Shown: positions 8,220-15,556 of the stretch, in pieces
How the letters are laid out: each line of letters starts with the position of its first letter
Numbering within the stretch: the first letter of the stretch is position 1
Assembly (NCBI RefSeq): GCF_018310535.1
Contig: NZ_CP074102.1
Span: 8,494,001 to 8,558,000, forward strand
Direction: 5' to 3'
Origin: Streptomyces mirabilis
GTDB lineage: Bacteria > Actinomycetota > Actinomycetes > Streptomycetales > Streptomycetaceae
Length of the DNA stretch: 64,000 bases
Program-made: the position numbers and the translations under genes
The notes under the pieces: generated by a model
What the model saw: the letters and a program-made list of their open reading frames with translations, nothing else
What the model was told of the DNA's origin: nothing
Database searches by the model: none

Positions 8220-9839
8220 TCAGCGGGCTGTCTCCGTCGCCACCGAGCGCGCCCACCGGTAGTCCGCCTTGCCGCTGGGCGAGCGCTGGATGGTGTCGGT
8301 GATGACGAGCTGGCGGGGGATCTTGTAGCCCGCCAGATGGCCCCGGCAGTGGGACTGGATGTCCTCCAGCGAGGGCCTGCCCGCGCCCTCGCGGAGCTGG
8401 ACGACCGCCGCCACGTGGTTGCCCCACTTCTCGTCCGGCACCCCGGCGACCAGCGCGTCGTACACGTCCGGATGGGACTTTAGGGCCTGCTCGACCTCCT
8501 CCGGATAGACCTTCTCGCCACCGGTGTTGATGCACTGGGAGCCGCGGCCGAGGACGGTGACGATGCCCTCCTCGTCGACCGTCGCCATGTCACCGAGCAG
8601 CACCCACCGCTCGCCGTCCTTCTGGAAGAAGGTCTCGGCGGTCTTCTTCGGGTCGTTGTAGTAGCCGAGGGGCACATGGCCGCGCTGTGCGACCCGGCCG
8701 GGCTCGCCGACGGCGACCGGCTCGTACGTGGCCGGATCCACCACCTGTGTACGGGAGTTGACCCGCAGCCGGAATCCCTTACCGGCCCCCGAGTCCGCGG
8801 TCGCGGTGCCGTTGAAGCCGGACTCCGAGGAGCCGTAGTTGTTGAGCAGCATCACGTTCGGGACCAGTGACTGGAACTGCTCACGCACCGTCTCCGACAT
8901 GATCGCGCCGGACGAGGACACGCTGAACATCGAGGAGCAGTCCGTGCCCTTCATCGGCCCCCGCAGCGCGTCGATCAGCGGGCGCAGCATCGCGTCGCCG
9001 ACCAGCGACATGCTGGTGATCTTCTCCTTCTCCACCGTCCGCAGGACCTCTTCGGGCACGAACTTGCGGTGGATCACCACCCGTTGGCCGAAGTTGAACC
9101 CGATGAACGCCGTCAGTGTCGAGGTGCCGTGCATCAGCGGGGGAGTGGGGAAGAAGGTGATGCCCTCACCGCCGGCCGCCACCCGCGCGGCGAGCTCCTC
9201 CGGCTTCTTGATCGGCTCGCCCGTCGGGGCCCCGCCGCCCAGTCCGGAGAAGAACAGGTCCTCCTGACGCCACATCACACCCTTGGGCATGCCGGTGGTG
9301 CCGCCGGTGTAGATGATGAACTGGTCGTCCGCCGAGCGCGGTGGGAAACCCCGTTCGGGGGATCCGGCGGCCTCGGCCTCGGCGAAGTCCACGGCGGGCA
9401 AGGAGGCCCTGCCGGTCGCCGCGCTCCCCACCCGCAGGAGGTGCCGCAGCGCCGAGGCCCGCGGCAGTGCCGCCGCCACCCGGTCGGTGAACTCCGTGTC
9501 GAAGACCAGTGCCACGAGATCCGCGTCCCGGTAGAGGTAGACCAACTCCTCTTCCACGTAGCGGTAGTTGACGTTGACCGGCACGATCCGTGCCTTCAGG
9601 CAGCCCAGCACGGTCTGCACGTACTCGACGCCGTTGTAGAGGTGCAGTCCAAGGTGCTCGCCGGGGCGGATGCCGCTGTCGATCAGGTGGTGGGCGATGC
9701 GATTCGCCGCCGAGTCGAGTTGCGCGTACGTCAGACGGCGCTCGGCGCCCGTGCCCGGATGGTCGATGTACACGAGCGCCTCGCGGCCCGGAACCACGTC
9801 GACGACCGACTCGAACAGGTCGGCAAGGTTGTACTCCAC
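8220..9839 (-). CDS. FadD19-like acyl-CoA synthetase
   Basis: 539 aa from the GTG at 9839, chosen because AGGAGG ends four bases before it and because VEYNLADLFE matches the N-terminus of this family; an in-frame extension to 9908 has no such support. Family signatures match mycobacterial FadD19, which activates the C26 side-chain acid of cholesterol: NYRYVEEEL, YTGGTTGMPKGVMWR, and the C-terminal SPSGKADYRWA with the catalytic lysine. It is divergent from an EchA19-like crotonase across 187 bp, the same pairing as in mycobacteria. Likely role: loading of a branched or sterol-type side-chain acid onto CoA. Full sterol degradation by this strain is not shown. Confidence 0.9.
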   Translation of the reverse strand: MEYNLADLFESVVDVVPGREALVYIDHPGTGAERRLTYAQLDSAANRIAHHLIDSGIRPGEHLGLHLYNGVEYVQTVLGCLKARIVPVNVNYRYVEEELVYLYRDADLVALVFDTEFTDRVAAALPRASALRHLLRVGSAATGRASLPAVDFAEAEAAGSPERGFPPRSADDQFIIYTGGTTGMPKGVMWRQEDLFFSGLGGGAPTGEPIKKPEELAARVAAGGEGITFFPTPPLMHGTSTLTAFIGFNFGQRVVIHRKFVPEEVLRTVEKEKITSMSLVGDAMLRPLIDALRGPMKGTDCSSMFSVSSSGAIMSETVREQFQSLVPNVMLLNNYGSSESGFNGTATADSGAGKGFRLRVNSRTQVVDPATYEPVAVGEPGRVAQRGHVPLGYYNDPKKTAETFFQKDGERWVLLGDMATVDEEGIVTVLGRGSQCINTGGEKVYPEEVEQALKSHPDVYDALVAGVPDEKWGNHVAAVVQLREGAGRPSLEDIQSHCRGHLAGYKIPRQLVITDTIQRSPSGKADYRWARSVATETAR

Positions 9840-9935
9840 CGCTCCTCCTGACGTCGTGCGTCCGGGTCCGCCCCTCGGCTCGACGGCCATCAGAGCAAAG
9901 CCCGCCACAAGTGGGAAGGGCTCGCGCAGAAGAAA

Positions 9936-9993
9936 TCTGACTGTCTGTCAGAAAACTCTTGTACTGGTCCCGCGCCTACTGCAACCTGTTCTC
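9936..9993. promoter_or_regulatory. Candidate operators in the fadD19-like / echA19-like divergent promoter
   Basis: Two symmetric elements lie in the 187-bp divergent spacer. TCTGAC-N5-GTCAGA (9936-9941, 9947-9952) is a perfect inverted repeat. TGCAACCTGTTCTC (9980-9993) contains AAC-N2-GTT and fits the mycobacterial KstR consensus TnnAACnnGTTnnA except at its last base. Both are typical of TetR-family binding sites. No regulator gene lies nearby in this window. Confidence 0.45.
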
Positions 9994-10026
9994 GTTCCAG
10001 AGAGCCTGTCTGACGGGAGGACGGCA

Positions 10027-10827
10027 ATGGGTGGTACGGAACACCTCACCGTGCAGCGCGAAGGCGCCACACTGGTGCTCACGCTCAACAGGCCCGAGGC
10101 CAAGAACGCGCTCTCGCTGCCGATGCTCGTCGGTCTGTACGACGGCTGGATCGAGGCCGACGAGGACGACGCGATCCGCTCGATCGTGCTCACCGGTGCG
10201 GGGGACGCCTTCTGCGCCGGCATGGACCTCAAGGCGCTCGCGGGGCGGGGCATGGAGGGCCAGCAGTACCGGGACCGGCTGAAGGCCGACCCCGATCTGC
10301 ACTGGAAGGCGATGCTGCGCCACCACCGCCCCCGCAAACCGGTGATCGCCGCCGTCGAGGGCCACTGTGTCGCGGGCGGCACCGAGATCCTCCAGGGCAC
10401 CGACATCCGGGTCGCGGGCGAGTCGGCGACCTTCGGGCTCTTCGAGGTCAAGCGCGGGCTGTTCCCGATCGGCGGCTCCACGGTCCGTCTGCAACGCCAG
10501 ATCCCACGCACGCACGCCCTGGAGATGCTCCTCACGGGGCGTCCGTACTCGGCCCGGGAGGCCGCCGGGATCGGCCTGGTCGGACACGTCGTGCCCGACG
10601 GGACGGCGCGGCAGAAGGCCCTCGAGATCGCCGAACAGATCAACGCCTGCGGGCCGCTGGCCGTCGAGGCGGTCAAGGCGTCCGTGTACGAGACCGCCGA
10701 GATGACGGAGACGGAGGGCCTCGCGGCCGAGCTGGCCCGCGGCTGGCCGATCTTCGACACCGCCGACGCGAAGGAAGGCTCCCGAGCCTTCACCGAGAAG
10801 CGCCCACCCGTCTATCGGCGCGCGTGA
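10027..10827 (+). CDS. Enoyl-CoA hydratase/isomerase (crotonase), EchA19-like
   Basis: 266 aa crotonase. Oxyanion-hole segments GDAFCAGMDLKAL and EGHCVAGGTEIL are present. The run GGTEILQGTDIRVAGESA is nearly identical to my memory of mycobacterial EchA19, a hydratase for sterol side-chain enoyl-CoAs. ATG at 10027 with GGGAGG seven bases upstream; the upstream open frame is not family sequence. Likely hydrates the enoyl-CoA made after FadD19-like activation. No acyl-CoA dehydrogenase is encoded in this window, so the intermediate oxidation must be done by genes elsewhere. Confidence 0.92.
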   Translation: MGGTEHLTVQREGATLVLTLNRPEAKNALSLPMLVGLYDGWIEADEDDAIRSIVLTGAGDAFCAGMDLKALAGRGMEGQQYRDRLKADPDLHWKAMLRHHRPRKPVIAAVEGHCVAGGTEILQGTDIRVAGESATFGLFEVKRGLFPIGGSTVRLQRQIPRTHALEMLLTGRPYSAREAAGIGLVGHVVPDGTARQKALEIAEQINACGPLAVEAVKASVYETAEMTETEGLAAELARGWPIFDTADAKEGSRAFTEKRPPVYRRA

Positions 10828-10928
10828 CGTCCGGGGTCGTGACGGTGCGCGGGGCCGGGACGGGCGTGACAGCGACCTTCTGCGGCCGGAAGGGGAGACC
10901 CGAGGGCCCTGGGTTCCGCTTTCGGGGG

Positions 10929-11024
10929 CGTGCTCGATCCTCTCCTTCCCCAGACCGAGTCACCACGTGCTCGATCCTCCCCCTCCCCCCGACGGAGTCG
11001 TGACGCGCACGATCCCCCTCCCCT
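10929..11024. repeat. Three imperfect 37-38 bp tandem repeats
   Basis: Units begin at 10929, 10966 and 11004, each opening with CGTGCTCGATCCTC or a close variant followed by a C-rich tract; the third is truncated. They fill most of the 212-bp gap between the crotonase and the OB-fold gene. Function unknown. Confidence 0.7.
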
Positions 11025-11039
11025 AAGGAGACAACCGGG

Positions 11040-11981
11040 ATGCCCGAAGTCCTCAAAGCCCCCCTCGTCGTCGAGTTCCCCTTCACCCGTTCGCTCGGCC
11101 CCGTCCAGAGCGCGTTTCTCACCGGGCTGCGTGAGCGTGTCGTCCTTGGCGTGAAGACCGCCGACGGCCGGACGCTCGTCCCGCCCGTCGAGTACGACCC
11201 CGTCACCGCGGAGGACCTGGGCGAGCTCGTCGAGGTCGCCCCCACCGGCACCGTCACCACCTGGGCCTGGAACCACCAACCCCGTCGGGGCCAGCCCCTC
11301 GACACCCCTTTCGCCTGGGTCCTGGTCCGGCTCGACGGCGCCGACACCGCCCTCCTGCACGCCCTGGACGCACCGGACCCCGACGCCGTACGCACCGGTA
11401 TGCGCGTGCGTGTCCGCTGGGCGGCGCAGCGCGCCGGCGCCATCACCGACATCGCCTGTTTCGAGCCGTACGACGGAGACCGCCCGGAGATCGCGGGTCA
11501 CGACGGGCGGTTCGAGGACATGGTCACCGGCATCGTCGCCCCCGCGCGCCTCGACTACGTCTACTCGCCCGGCCGCGCCCAGTCCGCCTACATCGACAGC
11601 CTCTCCTCGCGGCGCACCGTGGGCGAGCGCTGCCCGTCCTGCCACAAGGTGTACGTCCCGCCGAGGGGTGCCTGTCCCACCTGCGGTGTCATGACGTCGG
11701 AGCAGGTGGAGGTGGGCCCTCGCGGCACCGTGACCACGTACTGCATCGTCAACATCAAGGCCAGGAACCTCGACATCGAAGTGCCGTACGTCTACGCGCA
11801 CATCGCCCTCGACGGCGCCGACCTCGCGCTGCACGGCCGGATCGGCGGCATCCCCTACGACCAGGTGCGCATGGGGCTGCGGGTGGAGCCGGTGTGGACG
11901 GAGGGCGGCCGCCATCCCGACCACTACCGGCCCACCGGCGAACCCGACGCCGAGTACGAGACGTACAAGGAGCTGTTGTAG
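11040..11981 (+). CDS. Double OB-fold protein with zinc ribbon (DUF35 family)
   Basis: 313 aa with two DUF35-like halves. The C-terminal half has a rubredoxin-like zinc ribbon C198-x2-C201-x10-C212-x2-C215 (CPSC ... CPTC) followed by an OB fold. The N-terminal half (about 20-150) has the OB-fold pattern but no cysteines, so its ribbon is degenerate. DUF35 proteins bind acyl-CoA and form complexes with thiolase-fold partners, as ChsH2 does with Ltp2 in sterol side-chain retro-aldol cleavage. The ATG at 11040 has AAGGAG nine bases upstream. Its stop codon directly abuts the ATG of the next thiolase-fold gene, consistent with co-translation and a complex. Confidence 0.88.
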   Translation: MPEVLKAPLVVEFPFTRSLGPVQSAFLTGLRERVVLGVKTADGRTLVPPVEYDPVTAEDLGELVEVAPTGTVTTWAWNHQPRRGQPLDTPFAWVLVRLDGADTALLHALDAPDPDAVRTGMRVRVRWAAQRAGAITDIACFEPYDGDRPEIAGHDGRFEDMVTGIVAPARLDYVYSPGRAQSAYIDSLSSRRTVGERCPSCHKVYVPPRGACPTCGVMTSEQVEVGPRGTVTTYCIVNIKARNLDIEVPYVYAHIALDGADLALHGRIGGIPYDQVRMGLRVEPVWTEGGRHPDHYRPTGEPDAEYETYKELL

Positions 11982-13037
11982 ATGCCGCCCATCAGGGACA
12001 TCGCCGTCGTCGCCTTCGCGCAGAGCGACCATCTGCGCACCACCGACGAGCTCTCCGAGGTGGAGATGCTCATCCCGGTCCTGCATGCCGTCCTCGACCA
12101 GACCGGGCTGAAGACCAGCGACATCGGTTTCACCTGCTCCGGTTCGACCGACTACCTCGCGGGCCGCGCCTTCTCCTTCACCATGGCCCTCGACGGGGTG
12201 GGCGCCTGGCCGCCGATCTCCGAGTCGCACGTGGAGATGGACGGGGCCTGGGCGCTGTACGAGGCCTGGACGAAACTGCTCACCGGGGACGCCGACACCG
12301 CGCTGGTGTACGGGTACGGGAAGTCGTCACCCGGATCCGTACGGGACGTTCTGACCCGGCAGCTCGACCCGTACTACGTCGCGCCCCTGTGGCCCGACTC
12401 CGTTGCCCTCGCGGCCCTTCAGGCGCAGGCGCTCATCGACGCGGGCGAGACCGACGAGCCCGCGCTCGCGGGGGTGGCGTCCCGCAGCCGCGCTTCGGCC
12501 GTCACCAACTCCCATGCGCAGCTTCGGGGTTCGGTGGACCAGGGTGGGTACCTCGTACGGCCCCTGCGCGTCGGCGACTGCCCGCCCGTCAGCGACGGTG
12601 CCGCCGCCGTGATCCTCGCGGCGGGGGAGCGGGCCCGCGAACTGTGCGAGCGGCCCGCCTGGATCCGGGGCATCGACCACCGCATCGAGGCACACGGCCT
12701 CGGCGTGCGCGACCTGACGGACTCGCCGTCGACCCGCCTCGCCGCCGAGCGGGCCGGAGCCTTCGAACGGCCCGTCGACACGGCCGAGTTGCACACGCCG
12801 TTCACCTCCCAGGAGGTGGTCCTGCGCAAGGCGCTTCGACTGGGCGAGGAGGTGCGCGTCAACCCGTCCGGCGGAGCGCTCGCCGCCAACCCGATCATGG
12901 CCGCCGGGCTCATCCGCATCGGTGAGGCCGCCGCCCGCGTCCACCGGGGCGAGTCCGACCGGGCGCTCGCCCACGCCACCTCCGGGCCCTGCCTCCAACA
13001 GAACCTGGTCGCCGTACTCGAAGGGGATCCCCGATGA
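11982..13037 (+). CDS. Thiolase-fold lipid-transfer-like protein (Ltp4-like)
   Basis: 351 aa member of the SCP-x/Ltp thiolase-fold group. It starts immediately after the OB-fold stop and overlaps the next gene by four bases (ATGA), so the three are translationally linked. The usual thiolase nucleophile region is SHVEMDGAWAL with no Cys, and the usual catalytic-His motif is replaced by NPIMAAG (His to Asn). That argues against ordinary thiolysis and for an aldolase-type or other carbon-carbon bond chemistry as in Ltp2, acting with the DUF35 partner. The position in the cluster equals that of Ltp4 in mycobacteria. Confidence 0.85.
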   Translation: MPPIRDIAVVAFAQSDHLRTTDELSEVEMLIPVLHAVLDQTGLKTSDIGFTCSGSTDYLAGRAFSFTMALDGVGAWPPISESHVEMDGAWALYEAWTKLLTGDADTALVYGYGKSSPGSVRDVLTRQLDPYYVAPLWPDSVALAALQAQALIDAGETDEPALAGVASRSRASAVTNSHAQLRGSVDQGGYLVRPLRVGDCPPVSDGAAAVILAAGERARELCERPAWIRGIDHRIEAHGLGVRDLTDSPSTRLAAERAGAFERPVDTAELHTPFTSQEVVLRKALRLGEEVRVNPSGGALAANPIMAAGLIRIGEAAARVHRGESDRALAHATSGPCLQQNLVAVLEGDPR

Positions 13038-14200
13038 GCAAGGAGCCCGTGGCCGTCGTAGGCATCGGCCAGACCAAGCACGTGGCGGCCCGACGGGACG
13101 TGTCCATCGCGGGACTCGTCCGCGAGGCCGCCGGGCGGGCGCTCGCCGACGCCGAGTTGACGTGGGCCGACATCGACGCCGTGGTCATCGGCAAGGCGCC
13201 CGACTTCTTCGAGGGCGTCATGATGCCGGAGCTGTACCTCGCCGACGCGCTCGGCGCGGTCGGCAAGCCCATGCTGCGGGTGCACACGGCGGGTTCCGTC
13301 GGCGGATCCACGGCCCTGGTCGCGACGAACCTGATCGCGGGCCGCGTCCACGGCACCGTCCTGACCCTGGCCTACGAGAAGCAGTCCGAGTCGAACGCCA
13401 TGTGGGGCCTGTCCCTGCCGATCCCCTTCCAGCAGCCGTTGCTGGCCGGCGCGGGCGGCTTCTTCGCGCCGCACGTACGGGCGTACATGAGGCGCACCGG
13501 CGCGCCCGACACCGTCGGCTCGCTGGTCGCGTACAAGGACCGGCGCAACGCGCTGAAGAACCCGTACGCCCATCTCCACGAGCACGACATCACGCTGGAG
13601 AAGGTGCAGGCCTCGCCCATGCTGTGGGACCCGATCCGCTACTCGGAGACCTGCCCGTCCTCCGACGGCGCCTGCGCGATGATCCTCACCGACCGGGCGG
13701 GGGCGGCCCGCTCGCCGAGGCCGCCCGCGTGGCTGCACGGCGGCGCGATGCGCAGTGAGCCGACGCTGTTCGCGGGCAAGGACTGTGTGTCGCCGCAGGC
13801 GGGCAAGGACTGCGCGGCCGACGTGTACCGGCAGGCGGGCATCGCGGACCCGCGCCGTGACATCGACGCCGTGGAGATGTACGTGCCCTTCTCCTGGTAC
13901 GAGCCCATGTGGCTGGAGAACCTCGGTTTCGCCGAGGAGGGCGAGGGCTGGAAGCTCACCGAATCCGGTGTGACCGAGCTTGACGGGGACCTGCCCGTCA
14001 ACATGTCGGGCGGTGTCCTCTCCACCAATCCGATCGGTGCCTCCGGCATGATCCGCTTCGCCGAAGCGGCACTTCAGGTGCGCGGTCAGGCGGGAGAACA
14101 CCAGGTGGAAGGGGCTCGCAGGGTGCTGGGGCACGCCTATGGAGGAGGATCCCAGTTCTTCTCGATGTGGCTGGTCGGGGCCGAGCCGCCCACCTCCTGA
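13034..14200 (+). CDS. Thiolase-fold lipid-transfer-like protein (Ltp3-like)
   Basis: 388 aa, same superfamily as the preceding gene but divergent from it. The N-terminus (VAVVGIGQTKHVAARRD) is typical of the Ltp/SCP-x group. The nucleophile region reads HTAGSVGGSTAL with no Cys, the His motif is NPIGASG, and the last motif is GHAYGGGSQF where thiolases have a Cys. Like its partner it therefore lacks the classic thiolase residues. Overlap by ATGA with the upstream gene predicts a heteromeric complex with it and the OB-fold protein. Probably the last gene of the crotonase-side operon. Confidence 0.87.
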   Translation: MSKEPVAVVGIGQTKHVAARRDVSIAGLVREAAGRALADAELTWADIDAVVIGKAPDFFEGVMMPELYLADALGAVGKPMLRVHTAGSVGGSTALVATNLIAGRVHGTVLTLAYEKQSESNAMWGLSLPIPFQQPLLAGAGGFFAPHVRAYMRRTGAPDTVGSLVAYKDRRNALKNPYAHLHEHDITLEKVQASPMLWDPIRYSETCPSSDGACAMILTDRAGAARSPRPPAWLHGGAMRSEPTLFAGKDCVSPQAGKDCAADVYRQAGIADPRRDIDAVEMYVPFSWYEPMWLENLGFAEEGEGWKLTESGVTELDGDLPVNMSGGVLSTNPIGASGMIRFAEAALQVRGQAGEHQVEGARRVLGHAYGGGSQFFSMWLVGAEPPTS

Positions 14201-14283
14201 CAGCGTCCCCCTCACGTGGCCTGTCCGCCGCCGGAACCGATCGCTAGGCTGGCGGCGGACGACGAACCGGGAGGAGCACGGAC

Positions 14284-14526
14284 GTGGCCGAGAGCACCAT
14301 CGAGCAGCACCCGCTGGCGGGGTGGGACAAGCCTGAGCTGGACCTCAGCAACGCCGAATGGCAGTCCAGCAGCCGAGGGCGGGGAGACGTCCAGATCGCT
14401 TTTGTCGAGGGCTTCATCGCGATGCGCAACAGTGGCCGTCCCGCGAGCCCTTCCTTGATCTTCACACCGGCCGAGTGGGGCGCGTTCGTGTCGGGCGCCC
14501 GCGAGGGAGAGTTCGACCTGACCTGA
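14284..14526 (+). CDS. DUF397 small regulator-associated protein
   Basis: 80 aa. The pattern W-x-K/S-SS-x-G ... V-x-x-x-x-x-IAMRNS ... SLIFTPAEWGAFVSGAREGEFD is the DUF397 signature. GTG start at 14284 with GGGAGGAG upstream. In Streptomyces these proteins usually sit beside a DUF5753/XRE-type DNA-binding partner, as in the BldB/WhiJ-like systems that affect development. No such partner lies next to this one; the next gene is a CGNR regulator. Function is therefore only inferred from family. Confidence 0.85.
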   Translation: MAESTIEQHPLAGWDKPELDLSNAEWQSSSRGRGDVQIAFVEGFIAMRNSGRPASPSLIFTPAEWGAFVSGAREGEFDLT

Positions 14527-14547
14527 GCCGACCCGACCCGATCTGAC

Positions 14548-14613
14548 GTCGAGACTTCGAGCCGACGCCCCATGCAAGGAGTCGAGACTTCGAGCCGACG
14601 CCCCATGCAAGGA
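14548..14613. repeat. Exact 33-bp tandem duplication
   Basis: Two identical adjacent copies (14548-14580, 14581-14613) starting GTCGAGACTTCGAGCC and ending CATGCAAGGA, in the gap between the DUF397 gene and the CGNR regulator. Identity of both copies suggests a recent duplication. Confidence 0.95.
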
Positions 14614-14763
14614 GGGGATACGCGACGTGGGTCCCGTCCCGGGGCCGGTGCCCCATCGGGGGTCCGGTTCCAGGACGAGGCTTCTCTTTGGGGGCGGGCG
14701 ATCCGTGAACGGCGCGATGGCCCCGGGGCGACTGAACGGGGCGGTGGACCCGAGCGGCTAATG

Positions 14764-14783
14764 GGTGCACGTGTACCTATCAT
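14764..14783. promoter_or_regulatory. CACGTG-centred palindrome and -10 box of a leaderless promoter
   Basis: GGTGCACGTGTACC (14764-14777) is a near-palindrome around CACGTG. TATCAT (14778-14783) fits a -10 element and is seven bases before the ATG of the CGNR regulator, so the mRNA is probably leaderless. The overlap suggests autoregulation. Confidence 0.5.
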
Positions 14784-14790
14784 TAACGCC

Positions 14791-15405
14791 ATGGCGGAAT
14801 CGAACGACGCGGACACCCGGCTCGCCCTGGACCTCGCCCTCACCATCCGGCACGACGGACAGGGCGGAGTGGCCGACGACCTCACGAAAGCCGGCGGACT
14901 CACCGACTGGGTGCGGGGACACGCCGACCTGCTGCCCGGAGCCGACACCTTCATCGCCGACGCCGCCGCGCTCGCCGCCGTCCGCGACCTGCGCGCCGCG
15001 GTCCGCGCCCTGTTCGCCCGCGCCGTGCGCCCCGGCGACCCCAGCCCGGCCGACGCCGCCCGGCTGCTGCCCGTACCGCAGGCGGTACTGCGCCTCAACA
15101 CCGCCGCCGCCCTCGCACCGACCGTCCCCGTCCTCACCTGGGACGACGGCGCCGAACCCGTCGTGCGCCAGCAGCCCTCGGGCGGCGCCGTTCCCCTCCC
15201 GGCACTGCTCGCCCGCGCCGCCCTCGCCTTCCTCGCGAGCCCGGACCGGTCGCGGCTGCACGCCTGCCACGCGCCGCGCTGCGTGCGCTACTTCATCAAG
15301 GAACATCCGCGACAGGAGTGGTGCAAACCCTCGTGCGGGAACCGCGCCCGCGTCGCCCGCCATCACGAACGGCACAGGAAATCCGCGCAGGCCGTGGGGG
15401 ACTGA
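14791..15405 (+). CDS. ABATE-domain CGNR zinc-finger transcriptional regulator
   Basis: 204 aa. An N-terminal ABATE ligand-sensing region (DTRLALDLALTIRHDG onward) is followed by a C-terminal CGNR zinc finger: CHAPRC, then CKPSCGNRARVARHHERHR. These proteins are one-component regulators in Actinobacteria. Start placed at ATG 14791 because the family begins near here and a -10 box lies just upstream with no ribosome-binding site, implying a leaderless transcript. ATG 14761 is a less likely alternative. Targets are unknown; the palindrome at 14764-14777 could be its own operator. Confidence 0.88.
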   Translation: MAESNDADTRLALDLALTIRHDGQGGVADDLTKAGGLTDWVRGHADLLPGADTFIADAAALAAVRDLRAAVRALFARAVRPGDPSPADAARLLPVPQAVLRLNTAAALAPTVPVLTWDDGAEPVVRQQPSGGAVPLPALLARAALAFLASPDRSRLHACHAPRCVRYFIKEHPRQEWCKPSCGNRARVARHHERHRKSAQAVGD

Positions 15406-15556
15406 CCGAAGAAACCGGTCGGTCGGCCGAAGCCCGCGCCGGTAGCGGCGGAAGGGCTCCCCACGAGGCGCTACGAGCGTACGCTGAGGTCCCTGGAGGT
15501 CACGGTACGCATCCGCTCCCCGCGCGGACCACACCGCCGTGGCCGGGGGGTGGATC

